Positions 34,744 through 44,014 are shown, counted from the first letter of the stretch. The stretch: DNA of 49,845 nt from Alphaproteobacteria bacterium (GCA_025924715.1 JAICHV010000029.1:1-49845), one strand, 5' to 3'. Numbers and translations are program-made. Notes: generated by a model not told the origin, from the sequence alone.

Positions 34744-35616
34744 ATGCATGACGATTTCACCCGTCGTGGGCTTCTGGGTGCGGCCGGCGCCTTGGCGCTG
34801 ACGCTGCCGTCTCGTGCCGCCGATGTTGAACCGGTCTTTGACGACAGCAAAGCCACCAAAGGCACGGTCATTCCGGAGTCCAAAGTGGCGGAAATGAATG
34901 CCGCGCCGCTGATCCCCAAAAAGCTCACCAAACTTTATTCGGTGCAGCCTACGATCAAAGAACCCAATGCGCTGCAGTTCACACCTTCGGGGACGCTGCT
35001 GATCCTGGACCAGGCCGATCCCAACAAGGTGTTCGAGATCAATGCGGCCGACGGCAAAATAATCCGCATGGTGCAGACCGAGGCCATGCATGGTAGCGGC
35101 ATCTGTATCGACGCCGGCGGCAATTGGCTGGTGACTTCGACCAAGGGCCTCCAGAGCGGCGGGCCGCCCGTGACGCTTCTGGTCGACCCTAAAAGCGGCG
35201 CGACGTTGAAAAAATGGGTCACTCCCGGTTGGGGCTTCTATGGCGCGGTGAAGGAAGAGTCCGGCGCGCCCTCCGGGGGCCATGATGTCAAATGGGCCGG
35301 CAATGGCCGGTACTGGATGGCGGTACCGGCATCGGGCCGTATTTTCCTGATGGACGAGGCCAGCGGCAAGCCGGTGCGCTCCATTCCCGCGCCGGTGCTC
35401 AGAACCCATGGCCTGGTGATCGACGGCGATTATCTCTGGTCCGTGGCCAGCGATTACCAGCAGATCCAGAAGATCAGCCAGAAGGACGGAAAGATCATCG
35501 GCAAAATCCAATTGGCGAAGACCGACCCGGCTATCCATGGCCTGGAGATGCGCAGTGGTGTCCTGTGGTATTGCGACGCGAACCGCAATTCGGGCTGGAT
35601 CTGCACACTGACCTGA
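34744..35616 (+). CDS. Exported beta-propeller (NHL/SMP-30-like) protein
   Basis: A 290-residue protein with a Tat signal (TRRGLLGAAGALALTL). The rest is a repetitive beta-propeller with recurring G-(x)-L-(L/W)-x-(L/V)-D and 'DAASGK'-type blades (for example FEINAADGKIIRM, FLMDEASGKPVRS, KISQKDGKIIGK). No catalytic residues stand out. It may be a lactonase-like or a sensing/binding protein in the periplasm. GGGAGGA precedes the ATG. It lies 42 bases before a PQQ-type propeller gene and is divergent from the GH51 operon, so it probably belongs to the same response. Confidence 0.75.
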   Translation: MHDDFTRRGLLGAAGALALTLPSRAADVEPVFDDSKATKGTVIPESKVAEMNAAPLIPKKLTKLYSVQPTIKEPNALQFTPSGTLLILDQADPNKVFEINAADGKIIRMVQTEAMHGSGICIDAGGNWLVTSTKGLQSGGPPVTLLVDPKSGATLKKWVTPGWGFYGAVKEESGAPSGGHDVKWAGNGRYWMAVPASGRIFLMDEASGKPVRSIPAPVLRTHGLVIDGDYLWSVASDYQQIQKISQKDGKIIGKIQLAKTDPAIHGLEMRSGVLWYCDANRNSGWICTLT

Positions 35617-35658
35617 CATGCCGTTATCACGAAGGCGGGGCTGCTCGAAAGGCTGGGG

Positions 35659-37326
35659 ATGATGAAGTCTGGTTATGGCCTTGTGCCGTTGCTGCTGGCC
35701 GGCTTGTTGATCCCGGCCCTCGCCCAGGATGACGGGCCGGCGACCCGCGCCGCTGCAAAGACTTTCGTGCCGCTGCCGGACGGTAAGCCCGGCCGGGACT
35801 GGCCGACCTGGGGCTATGATGCGGAGCGAACGGGGTGGAACCGCGGCGAGACCGGACTGACGCCCGCCAATGTCTCGCGCCTTGCGCTGTTATGGGACAC
35901 CAAGGTTGGCACCGTGCCTCTTGATGTCTCGGTCGCCACCCTCACCTCGCCGGTGGTGATGGAAGGCGTCTCCACGCCGAAGGGGCGCAAAACCCTGGTC
36001 TTCACCATCGGCGCCGACAGTAGTTTTTTTGCCATCGACGCCGATAGCGGAAAAATCCTTTGGCAAAGGAAATACCCCAATCCCGTCAAACCGCAGCGCC
36101 CCGCCAATGTGAACTGCACCAATACCGAGCAGGCTACCCCCACCATCGACAAGGCCCGCGGCATCGTTTTCTTCACCACGGGCGACGGCAAGCTGCACGG
36201 CTTGGCGGTCGGCAATGGCGCCGAAAAGATGAAGCCCATGCCCATGGTGGCCCCCTTCAGCCGCAACTGGAGCCTGAATTTCGTGGGCAATGTGGTCTAT
36301 ACGGCCGCTGGGCGCGGCTGCGGCAATGGCGATCCGGTGGAGCCCGGCAATGTCGCGGCGATGGATGTCAGCGATTTGGCGCATCCGCAATTGTCGCGCT
36401 TCACCACCGGCCATGATCGCCCCGCCGGACCCTGGGGACGGGGCGGCCCAGTCTGGGGACCGAAAGGGGTTTACGTCCAGACCGCCGACGGCGCCTTCGA
36501 TCCGGGTGCGGGCATCTATGGCAATGCCATCGTCGCGGTATCGCCCAAGGCTTACGGACTGGCGGATTCCTATTCCCACGCCAACAACACTTATCTCAAC
36601 TCCAAAGACCTGGACTTTGGCGCCGGCAGCCCGGTGATCTTTCCTTTTGGAAAGCGGACATTGCTGGCGACGGGCGGCAAGGAAGGCATCGTCTATATCC
36701 TGGATGCCGACAATCTGGGCGGCGCCGACCACACTGCGGCGTTTTTCAAATCGCCCCGCTATGGCAATGACGAGCAGACTTATGCCGGCCGCGGTATCTG
36801 GGGCGGCTTGTCATCGGCGCTGAATGCCGCCGGCGAGCGCATGTTGTATGTGCCGATGCTGGGCCCGATCGCCAAGGACGCGCCCAAATTCCAATTCAGC
36901 AATGGCGAGATCACCCATGGCAGCGTAATGGCGTTCCGCGTGCTGCCCCAAGAGAGCGGCATCACCCTCGATCCGCTTTGGACCTCGCCGGACTTGGCCG
37001 TTCCCGACAGCGTGGCGGTGGCCAATGGCGTCGTCTATGCGGTGCAGACGGGCGAGCAGACCACGCAGCATCCCGACAATCCGGAAGGCCATGGCCGCGC
37101 CCTTGAAGGCGTGCATCGGCTGACCCAGGACGAGTTGTCCAAATTCCGTTCCACCGGGGTGGCGCAGTTCACGCTTTATGCCTTGGATGCCGAAACTGGC
37201 AAACCGCTTTATTCCAGCCGCAACGCCCTGGCCAGTTTCACCCATTTCACGCAGGCGGTGGTGGCGGTCGACAAAGTGTTTCTGGTCAGCCACGACGCGC
37301 ATGTCTACGCCTTCGGACTGAAATAG
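35659..37326 (+). CDS. Exported PQQ-type beta-propeller protein
   Basis: A 555-residue periplasmic protein with a signal peptide ending near residue 22 (PALAQ). The blades show the PQQ repeat wording (FAIDADSGKILWQRKYPNP, TLYALDAETGKPLYSS). WPTWGYDAERTGWNRGETGLTP is the usual opening of quinoprotein-like propellers. It lacks the vicinal Cys pair and the full metal and Asp set seen in the dehydrogenase downstream, so it may be a quinoprotein of another kind or a binding protein. A second ATG three bases downstream is an alternative start. Its end converges with the PQQ dehydrogenase gene only nine bases away, with no terminator visible. Confidence 0.8.
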   Translation: MMKSGYGLVPLLLAGLLIPALAQDDGPATRAAAKTFVPLPDGKPGRDWPTWGYDAERTGWNRGETGLTPANVSRLALLWDTKVGTVPLDVSVATLTSPVVMEGVSTPKGRKTLVFTIGADSSFFAIDADSGKILWQRKYPNPVKPQRPANVNCTNTEQATPTIDKARGIVFFTTGDGKLHGLAVGNGAEKMKPMPMVAPFSRNWSLNFVGNVVYTAAGRGCGNGDPVEPGNVAAMDVSDLAHPQLSRFTTGHDRPAGPWGRGGPVWGPKGVYVQTADGAFDPGAGIYGNAIVAVSPKAYGLADSYSHANNTYLNSKDLDFGAGSPVIFPFGKRTLLATGGKEGIVYILDADNLGGADHTAAFFKSPRYGNDEQTYAGRGIWGGLSSALNAAGERMLYVPMLGPIAKDAPKFQFSNGEITHGSVMAFRVLPQESGITLDPLWTSPDLAVPDSVAVANGVVYAVQTGEQTTQHPDNPEGHGRALEGVHRLTQDELSKFRSTGVAQFTLYALDAETGKPLYSSRNALASFTHFTQAVVAVDKVFLVSHDAHVYAFGLK

Positions 37327-37335
37327 CCCTCGCCG

Positions 37336-39180
37336 CTATTTCCCCGCCTTGTCCGGCAGCGCGAAAATGGCGACGACATCGCCATAGACCGGGCGGCCCA
37401 ACTTGATCATCACCCGCGGCCAGCCATTGGCTGAAAGCCCGCCCGCCGCCACGGCGACATATTGCACGCCCTTGACGCGATAGGTGATGGGCGGGGCGCC
37501 GACCGGTGCGCCGAGATTAAAGGCCCATAATTTCTTGCCGGTTTTGGCGTCGAAGGCGTCGAGATTGCCGTCGAGCTCGCCGGTGAAGACCAGGTCGCTG
37601 GCCGTGGCCACGACGCCGCCCACCATGGGCAGCTCTGTCTTGTGCTGCCAGTCGATCTTGCCGGTATCGACATTCACGGCGGAGAGCGTGCCCGAAAGGG
37701 GAATGGTGTTGTCCTCCTGGTTCATCATGAAGCCGCCGCCCCTTCCGCCCCCCATGACTTGGCCCAGCACCGGCGTGCCCGGCTTGTAAGGCGTCAATTC
37801 GCGGAAGGAATAATAAGAGGCTTCGTTCACCCCCATCACATAGAAATCATGGGTGCGCGGCGAAAAGGCGGCCGGCGACCATTGGCTGCCGCCATTGCTG
37901 GAAGGATAGATGGCGATACGCCCCGTGGCTTCCGGCGGCGGCGGCGTCATGAAGGTGGCACTCTGCAAGACGAAAGGATCGGATTTGCGCAAGCGCTCGC
38001 CGGTCAGCCGGTTGACGATATAGACATTGCCTTGCTTGTTGGCTTCGGCGGCGGCGGGGACGATCTTGCCGTTCTTGTCCTTGGCATCCATGAAAATGAC
38101 CGGGGCGGCGGAATCATAGTCCCACACATCATGGGGCACTTGCTGGTTCCACCATTTCAGCTTGCCGGTCTTGGCGTCGATCCCGACGATGGAATCGGTA
38201 TAGGCGTTGTCCCCCGGCCGGGCGTGGCCATCGATGTCGGGATTGGGATTGCCGACGGCAAAGCCGATGATGCCGTTCTTGGGATCCACCGCGGGCGTGC
38301 TCCAGATCGAACCGCCGCCATGCTCATAGGCATCCCCGGTCCAGGTGTCGCCGCCCGGCTCGCCCGGTGCCGCGGTGGTGCGGAAGCGCCAGATCAGTTT
38401 TCCCGTCTCGGCATCATAGGCCTGCATGAAGCCGCGGCTGGGATATTCGGCGCCGGCGCTGCCCACCACCACCATGCCGTCATAGACCTGGGGCGCCATG
38501 GTGTAGGAATAGAATACCGGATCGGGCGGCAGGGTCTGCGCATAATCCGACTTCCACAATTCCTTGCCGGTCCTGGCGTCCAGCGCCACCACGGTGGCGT
38601 CGAGCTGGGCCAGATAGACCTTGCCATAAGCCACCGCCACGCCCCGCGATTGCAGGCCGCAGCACAAATTGCTGAACCGGACGTTCGGCGTGTAGGTCCA
38701 CATCGGCCGACCGGTGGCCGCGTCATAGGCTTGGACATGGTCGCCCGGCGTGGCGATATAAAGAATACCGTTCACCACCAGCGGCGTGGCTTCGAAACTG
38801 TTGGCGATGCCGGTCTGGATGATCGCCACCGGCAACAGATGCTTGACGTTGGCCTTGTTGATCTGGGTCAGGGGCGAGAAGCGCTGATTGTCATAGGTGC
38901 GCCCATGCAAAAGCCAGTCGTCCATATTTTTGTCGGCGTTCAGGAGCTGTTTGTCCGTCACGGTGACATTGGCAGTGATCGGGGTGGTGACCACGGTGGG
39001 CGGGGCCCCTGCCGCCGCGGCAATCGCCGGGTTGGGAACGGGCGTACCCGCAGCCGGCGCGGGTTGATCTTCATGGCCGGGGAGCTGCGGGGGCGGCGCC
39101 TGACCCAGGCTGGGGGCGGTGCAGAACAGCGCCAGCGCCGCGGCGCAAACGGTAATGCGCGCAATGCCAAGATGGGTCAT
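37336..39180 (-). CDS. PQQ-dependent alcohol/aldose-type dehydrogenase
   Basis: A 614-residue periplasmic quinoprotein with a signal peptide ending near residue 26. DWLLHGRTYDNQRFSPLTQI opens the eight-bladed propeller. The vicinal Cys 173-Cys 174 (NLCCGLQ) can form the disulfide that touches PQQ. The catalytic Asp is 354 (PHDVWDYDSAAP), with another Asp two residues later. GNPNPD supplies an Asn-type metal ligand. It oxidises an alcohol or sugar and passes electrons to a cytochrome or ubiquinone; no cytochrome c domain is fused. Gly-rich QVMGGGRGGGF is an insertion. It ends an operon (cupin, DUF6282, sorbosone-dehydrogenase-like, this gene) and lies 10 bases after the preceding gene. Confidence 0.9.
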   Translation of the reverse strand: MTHLGIARITVCAAALALFCTAPSLGQAPPPQLPGHEDQPAPAAGTPVPNPAIAAAAGAPPTVVTTPITANVTVTDKQLLNADKNMDDWLLHGRTYDNQRFSPLTQINKANVKHLLPVAIIQTGIANSFEATPLVVNGILYIATPGDHVQAYDAATGRPMWTYTPNVRFSNLCCGLQSRGVAVAYGKVYLAQLDATVVALDARTGKELWKSDYAQTLPPDPVFYSYTMAPQVYDGMVVVGSAGAEYPSRGFMQAYDAETGKLIWRFRTTAAPGEPGGDTWTGDAYEHGGGSIWSTPAVDPKNGIIGFAVGNPNPDIDGHARPGDNAYTDSIVGIDAKTGKLKWWNQQVPHDVWDYDSAAPVIFMDAKDKNGKIVPAAAEANKQGNVYIVNRLTGERLRKSDPFVLQSATFMTPPPPEATGRIAIYPSSNGGSQWSPAAFSPRTHDFYVMGVNEASYYSFRELTPYKPGTPVLGQVMGGGRGGGFMMNQEDNTIPLSGTLSAVNVDTGKIDWQHKTELPMVGGVVATASDLVFTGELDGNLDAFDAKTGKKLWAFNLGAPVGAPPITYRVKGVQYVAVAAGGLSANGWPRVMIKLGRPVYGDVVAIFALPDKAGK

Positions 39181-39190
39181 GGTCGGTCCT

Positions 39191-40549
39191 TCACGGTTTG
39201 GGCGTGAGCTTGAGCAGCTTGCTGGTCCAGGGCGTATTGGGATTGGGGTTGCCGCCGCCGCTGTCGGTGAGGACATAGACGGCACCATCGGGCCCTACCC
39301 GCACGTCGCGGATACGGGTGTTGAATTCCGTCAGCAGCGCCTCCTCGGCGACGACCTTGTTGCCGCGAATTTCCAGCCGGTCCAGCGCCTGGCCGCTCAA
39401 AGCGCCGCTCAAAAGGCTGTTCTTCCATTCGGGAAACAGGTCCCCATGGTAAAAACTGAGCCCTGAAGGCGTGAAGGACGGGTCCCAGTAATAGACCGGC
39501 TGCTCCATCCCGTCATGGCTGGTATAGCCATTGCCGATGCGAATCCCATTCTCGCCGATGGGATAGGTGGTTTTGGTGTATTCGATGCCATAGTTGATCA
39601 CCGGCCAGCCATAATTGGCGCCACGCTTGATGATGTTGATCTCATCGCCCCCGACCGGCCCAATATCTGTATTCCACAGTGTCCCGGTTTTGGAATCGAA
39701 GGTCAGGCCTTCGGGACTGCGCAGGCCATAAGCCCAGATCTCCGGCCGCGCACCGGGCTTGTGCAGGAACGGGTTGTCAGGGGCCGGCGCGCCATCGGGG
39801 GTGATGTGAATGACCTTGCCCAAGTCGTTGTCCAGCTTCTGCGCCACATCCCATGGCACGTCATCGTCGTCGCGGTCGCCGAAGGCCACGAACAAACTGC
39901 CGTCCTTGGCAATGGCGATGCGCCCGCCGGTCTTGCCGCCCAGCCGGTTGGACGGCAGGTAAGGATAGGCGTGGAAAATGACCTTTACGTCGCTGAGCGT
40001 GCCGCTGGCTTCGTCGAAGCGGGCGCTGGCGACATTGGTGTTGCTATTGGTTTCCGGCGGCCCACCGGGCGTGACCGGCAGGTAATCGAAAGTGGTAAAG
40101 AAGATTCGGTGATTGCTGGCGAAGTTCGGATCGAGCGCGAGATCCAGCAGCCCGAAATCCTTGGCTGAGGTGAGCGCAGACAATCCTTTCAGCGGCGCCG
40201 AAAGCGTGCCGCTCTTGTCCAGGATCCGCATTTCACCGGGCAGCCGCAACACGAGCAGGATATTGCCGTCGGGCAGAAACGCCAGGCTGTAGGGCACATG
40301 CATATTGTCCAGCAGCACAGTGACATTGAAAGGCGCGGTGCGGTGATAAGGCGCGCGGGTTTGCTCGCGGAAAGCAGGCACTTCATTGGGATTGGCGGGT
40401 TTGCGGCTTTCGAGCGTCTGACCTTCTACCGTGTTGTAGATCGGCGCGCGCCGGACCGGCGCCGGGCTGGCAGCGGGCGGCGTCTGGGCCGCAAGGCCGG
40501 TGGAAAGCACCGCCAGGCACAGGGCCGGTATCCAGGATTGCCGCAACAT
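39191..40549 (-). CDS. PQQ-dependent glucose/sorbosone dehydrogenase-like protein
   Basis: A 452-residue exported protein with a signal peptide ending near residue 21 (GLAAQ). It shows the six-bladed soluble glucose/sorbosone dehydrogenase pattern: FLPDGNILLVLRLPGEMR, LLDLALDPNFASNHRIFFT, ALFVAFGDRD-like SLFVAFGDRDDDDV, WAYGLRSPEGLTFD and NYGWPVINYG. It would oxidise an aldose or related sugar in the periplasm using PQQ. AGAGAGG precedes the ATG. It is 10 bases upstream of the PQQ dehydrogenase, so both quinoproteins are coexpressed. Confidence 0.88.
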   Translation of the reverse strand: MLRQSWIPALCLAVLSTGLAAQTPPAASPAPVRRAPIYNTVEGQTLESRKPANPNEVPAFREQTRAPYHRTAPFNVTVLLDNMHVPYSLAFLPDGNILLVLRLPGEMRILDKSGTLSAPLKGLSALTSAKDFGLLDLALDPNFASNHRIFFTTFDYLPVTPGGPPETNSNTNVASARFDEASGTLSDVKVIFHAYPYLPSNRLGGKTGGRIAIAKDGSLFVAFGDRDDDDVPWDVAQKLDNDLGKVIHITPDGAPAPDNPFLHKPGARPEIWAYGLRSPEGLTFDSKTGTLWNTDIGPVGGDEINIIKRGANYGWPVINYGIEYTKTTYPIGENGIRIGNGYTSHDGMEQPVYYWDPSFTPSGLSFYHGDLFPEWKNSLLSGALSGQALDRLEIRGNKVVAEEALLTEFNTRIRDVRVGPDGAVYVLTDSGGGNPNPNTPWTSKLLKLTPKP

Positions 40550-40581
40550 GAAACCTCTCTCTATCGCCTCGCCGGCAACCG

Positions 40582-41508
40582 TCAGACCGGCGGCAGGCCC
40601 AGGGCCAGCGCCGGATTGGTTTTGGACATGCGGTTGATGTCGGCCACCGAAACGCCCGCCTTGTGCATCGCCTGCATGAATTCCAGAAAGCCCTGGGGCT
40701 CCAAAGGATAGGGCGGTGGCGGCGGCGTGTGCACATCGCCCAGATCCGTCGCCATGATGCAATGTTCATAGCCGACTTGTTTCATCGCATCGGCATATTG
40801 CGCGATCGTCACTTGCGGCCGCGTCCCCAGAGTCGCGTGATAGACGAATTCCATATAGGCACCGTCGCGGGCGCCTTCTTGCATTTGCGCCACCGTCCAG
40901 TTTGAGACCAGCGCATGCGTCACCACGATATGCTTGACCCCGCGGGCGTGGGCCTCATGCACCATCATAAGCCCTTCCTGGGGCGTGACATGCCCCGTTT
41001 CCAGAACAAGTTCGGGACGGGTGGCGATGTAGTCGATCAGGGCCAACACCTCCGGCAGCAGCTTGCCGTCTTTCGACACTGCAACATAAGGTTGATGTCT
41101 CGCCACCTTGGCAGGGGTTTCATTGTCGAAAGTGGGCAGCCACACCACGCGGCCATAGCCGCCCTTGATGTCGGCCATGCGCTTGACGCCTTCCAGATTG
41201 ATGCCGCCATTGGCCATATCGGAGGTGACGCCGCCGAACAGTTCGATCCCCGGCACTTCCTTGCGCACCAGATAGGCCATGGTGGAGGTTTTCTCCCAAT
41301 GGCTTTTCAGCACCATGCCGCGCATGCCCATGGATTTGGCCAGGCGGGCGAGATCGTCGGCATCGATGGCGCGCTCGACGCTGTCGGGACCGGCATGGAC
41401 GTGGAAATCGATGACGCCCCTCAGATTGATGTCGTTGTCACCCTGGGCCGCGGCAGGGCCGCACAACAGCAATGCGGCGCAGGCGAGAAATTTGATCGGG
41501 GAGCGCAA
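40582..41508 (-). CDS. Exported DUF6282 metal-dependent hydrolase-like protein
   Basis: A 308-residue protein related to amidohydrolases. The signal peptide ends near residue 22 (AAAQ). Likely metal ligands lie in DFHVHAGPD, KSHWE, TGHVTP, THAL and ATDLGD, in the order expected for an amidohydrolase barrel. The start is TTG, with AGGA five bases upstream. It is unusual because relatives are mostly cytoplasmic. In this operon it lies between a cupin (17 bases before) and a sorbosone-dehydrogenase-like gene. A lactonase, opening sugar lactones made by the quinoproteins, would fit but is a guess. Confidence 0.8.
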   Translation of the reverse strand: MRSPIKFLACAALLLCGPAAAQGDNDINLRGVIDFHVHAGPDSVERAIDADDLARLAKSMGMRGMVLKSHWEKTSTMAYLVRKEVPGIELFGGVTSDMANGGINLEGVKRMADIKGGYGRVVWLPTFDNETPAKVARHQPYVAVSKDGKLLPEVLALIDYIATRPELVLETGHVTPQEGLMMVHEAHARGVKHIVVTHALVSNWTVAQMQEGARDGAYMEFVYHATLGTRPQVTIAQYADAMKQVGYEHCIMATDLGDVHTPPPPPYPLEPQGFLEFMQAMHKAGVSVADINRMSKTNPALALGLPPV

Positions 41509-41525
41509 GAGGATCCTTTCGGTGT

Positions 41526-42023
41526 TCAGCGAGCCGGGGCCGGGCGGGGCTCGGGCGGGAGAGTCTTGCCATTTTCATCGACCATGAATTCCGGATCGTC
41601 GCCATCGCCCACGGTCTCGACCACACAGGGCGCCTGTTTGCAGCCGTCATAGATGATGCCGCCGGCCGGCACCGTCACCACGGTCCCTTCCGGCAGCGCC
41701 TGCATGGCACCCAGGTCATATTTGGGGCCCCAGCCGAAATCCCAATGCCCTTTCAAGACAATGAAGGTGCGCATTTTGGGATGGTAGTGCGGCTTGGAGG
41801 GCGGTCCTGCCACCCAGTCGGCGATGGTGATGAAGGGACCCGGCTTGCGGGTGTCGCCCAGCAGCGTGACATTGCGGGTGCCGCCAGGCCGTCCGCCCCA
41901 TTTGATCTGGTCCGGCAACTGAATGATCGGGGCGGGATGGGGCGGCTCGGCGGTCTCAGCCAAGACGGGAGTTGCGATCCCGGCCAGCGCGGCGGCCGCC
42001 AGCCATCCGGAAAAGCTCGGCAT
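41526..42023 (-). CDS. Small exported cupin protein (first of two)
   Basis: A 165-residue protein with a signal peptide ending near residue 22 (VLAE). The single cupin barrel has KPHYHPKMRTFIVLKGHWDFGWG, supplying two His and a partner residue, and EGTVVTVPAGG. It shows clear similarity in wording to the cupin at 42163-42684. It heads the DUF6282-quinoprotein operon. The palindromic operator candidate at 42069-42080 lies about 48 bases upstream. Function is unrecognised; cupins of this size may be isomerases, dioxygenases or sugar-binding proteins. Confidence 0.8.
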   Translation of the reverse strand: MPSFSGWLAAAALAGIATPVLAETAEPPHPAPIIQLPDQIKWGGRPGGTRNVTLLGDTRKPGPFITIADWVAGPPSKPHYHPKMRTFIVLKGHWDFGWGPKYDLGAMQALPEGTVVTVPAGGIIYDGCKQAPCVVETVGDGDDPEFMVDENGKTLPPEPRPAPAR

Positions 42024-42162
42024 GGTTATCCACCCTTTGTATTTCCCGCGTCGATCGCGCGGGGTGTTATTTGTCAGACAGTAGCCGATTTCGGGACGCT
42101 TGCCTATCGGCGGGCGCTTCGCCGCCGCGGCTTACCGGCTAAGGGATGCAGGCCCCAAACGC
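42024..42162 (-). promoter_or_regulatory. Promoter region of the cupin-DUF6282-quinoprotein operon
   Basis: This 139-base gap interrupts two otherwise tight codirectional gene groups, so a promoter is expected here. It holds the palindrome TGTCAGACA, preceded by ATT (42069-42080), which is the reverse-strand form of TGTCTGACAAAT. Confidence 0.5.
42069..42080 (-). promoter_or_regulatory. Palindromic operator candidate, copy 2
   Basis: Read on the minus strand the bases are TGTCTGACAAAT, matching twelve of twelve positions of the copy before the sialidase-fold gene at 26667. The distance to the ATG (about 48 bases) is similar there (about 42), which argues for a common regulatory role. Confidence 0.55.
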
Positions 42163-42684
42163 CTATTTCGGGACGCGAATGAAGCCAGGCTGATTGGGAT
42201 CGACCGTGGTTTTTCCGCTTGGCCCGATCCCCGACATCTGAACAACGACCTCTTCATTACGGGCGCCGTCATAATGAACCTTTCCCGCCGGATGGACCAT
42301 CATTCCGCCGGCCGGGACTGGCGTCGTGGTTTGGGGATCAAACTTCTCGCCCGTTCCGGTCCACCAAGTCCCCTTGATCACGGTGCCGATCCGCATCTCG
42401 GGGTGCGAATGCGGACTGCTCATTACCCCGGGGGGAAATTTGATGCGGATGACATAGGGGCCGGGCTTATTGGGGTCCCCCAAAATAAAGGCTTCCTTGA
42501 TGCCGAACTTGGCACCGTCGCCGCGATAGTCCACCCAATGTTCCTGACCGGGCATCACCCGAAAGAACCGGCTTCCATCCTCGGCGGGTTGATCTTGTGC
42601 GATTGCTGCCGCGCACAATAACACCAGACCCAACCCGGTTGCGGCTGCGGCACGGCGACCGCCTTTTCCCAGATAGTTGCGCAT
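42163..42684 (-). CDS. Small exported cupin protein (second of two)
   Basis: A 173-residue protein. The ATG before RNYLGKGGRR gives a good signal peptide (cleavage near AAAIAQ) and a GGGA ribosome site; upstream ATGs add residues not typical for a signal. The cupin barrel has SPHSHPEMRIGTVIKGTWWTGTG and VPAGGMMVHPAGKVHYDGA, so three or more His could bind metal. The wording and length make it a paralogue of the neighbouring cupin. It follows the MFS transporter gene by 70 bases and may be cotranscribed with it. Function is not known. Confidence 0.8.
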   Translation of the reverse strand: MRNYLGKGGRRAAAATGLGLVLLCAAAIAQDQPAEDGSRFFRVMPGQEHWVDYRGDGAKFGIKEAFILGDPNKPGPYVIRIKFPPGVMSSPHSHPEMRIGTVIKGTWWTGTGEKFDPQTTTPVPAGGMMVHPAGKVHYDGARNEEVVVQMSGIGPSGKTTVDPNQPGFIRVPK

Positions 42685-42754
42685 GCGCTTATCCCAAGAT
42701 CGATCCCCCATAGAGTTCATCAAGCGGCGCCGCCAGTCAATGATCCTGCGCCCC

Positions 42755-44014
42755 TCAAGCCACCGCACCCTGAATTCCGCCGGGATCGAGCTTTTTTTCC
42801 GGCCGCATGAAGAAGGTCATCCCGACACCGATCAGCATCAGCACCATGCTGCCCAGAAAAGGCAGTTCCCAATTGCCGGTGCGGTCTATGACATAGCCGG
42901 AGACCACCGGGCTGATGATCGCCGCCAGCGCGGAGCCGGAATTCATGATGCCGCTGGCTGTCCCTGAAAATTCCTGGCCGATATCCATCGGCACCGCCCA
43001 CATCGGACCGATGCTCATTTCGGCGAAGAAGAAGCCGGCCGACAAACAGGCCAGCGAGAGATAGAGATCATGCGCGAACATCAGCGGGATCAACGACAGG
43101 CAGGTCATCGCCATGCAGGCCGCCACCATCAGGCTGCGGGCGCGGCGCAGATCGCCAGTGCGGCGATAGATCGTATCGGTGACCACCCCGCCCAACGAGT
43201 CGCCCAAGACGCCGGCAAAGAACACGCTGGACGCGAACAGCGCCGACTTCGCCAGGTTCAGATTGTAGCTGTGCAGGAAATATTGCGGAATCCAGCTCAG
43301 GAACAGCCACAGGGTCCAACCATAGCAGAAATAGACGATGGTGACCGGCGCCATGCGAATGGCCAGGCGCCTCCAGGGCACTCCTGCGATTTTGGTGCGC
43401 GGTGGCGGCAAGGCCGCCAGCTCTTCCGGGGTGATGCGGGGATGGTCGGCGGGATTGTCGCGGAACACCAGCATCCACAGACCCAGCCAGATAAAACTGA
43501 TGAATGCACAGACAAAGAAAGACGCACGCCAACCATAAGCCGCCATCGCCGCGACGATGAGGCCTGGCGCCAGCGCATTGCCGATACGCGCCGCCGCATG
43601 GGTGATGCCTTGCGCGAATCCGCGGCGGCCCCTGGGGACCCAGCGCGCCATCGCCGCGGTGGCGGCGGGAAAGGTCGCCCCTTCGCCCAGCCCCAGCAGC
43701 AGCCGCGCCAGCAACATCGAGGTCAAGCCGACGGCCAAGCCGGACAAAATCGTCGCCGTGGCCCAGATCACGCTGCAGACGATCAGCGTCCGACGCGTCC
43801 CAAAGCGGTCGCTCACCCAGCCGCCGATGATCTGGAACAGCAGATAGGGATAGGCAAAGGCGGAGAACACCAAACCAATCTGGGTGCGCGAGAGGTGGAA
43901 TTCCTCGCCAAAACCGGCCGCGGCGGTGCTGACATTCACCCGGTCGACATAGGTGATCAAATACATCAGGCACAAAAGCGCCAGCACGATGCCGGTGGGC
44001 CGGAAAATCCTCAT
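42755..44014 (-). CDS. MFS transporter, anion:cation symporter type (second)
   Basis: A 419-residue inner-membrane carrier with about 12 hydrophobic segments and the motif GGWVSDRFGTRRT. YLITYVDRVNVSTAAAGFGE, LLGLGEGATFPAATAAMARW and GFAQGITHAAARIGNALAP match hexuronate/galactarate-type carriers. AGGGGAGA precedes the ATG. It follows the aminotransferase gene by 21 bases. With the neighbouring periplasmic quinoproteins and cupins, it probably imports an oxidised sugar acid or a small organic acid; the substrate is inferred from family. Confidence 0.93.
   Translation of the reverse strand: MRIFRPTGIVLALLCLMYLITYVDRVNVSTAAAGFGEEFHLSRTQIGLVFSAFAYPYLLFQIIGGWVSDRFGTRRTLIVCSVIWATATILSGLAVGLTSMLLARLLLGLGEGATFPAATAAMARWVPRGRRGFAQGITHAAARIGNALAPGLIVAAMAAYGWRASFFVCAFISFIWLGLWMLVFRDNPADHPRITPEELAALPPPRTKIAGVPWRRLAIRMAPVTIVYFCYGWTLWLFLSWIPQYFLHSYNLNLAKSALFASSVFFAGVLGDSLGGVVTDTIYRRTGDLRRARSLMVAACMAMTCLSLIPLMFAHDLYLSLACLSAGFFFAEMSIGPMWAVPMDIGQEFSGTASGIMNSGSALAAIISPVVSGYVIDRTGNWELPFLGSMVLMLIGVGMTFFMRPEKKLDPGGIQGAVA

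Noticed and set aside
37336..39180. Firm call of a lanthanide-dependent methanol dehydrogenase
   Set aside because: The +2 Asp is also common in glucose-type quinoproteins, and the surrounding sequence is not of the XoxF type. Kept only as a question.
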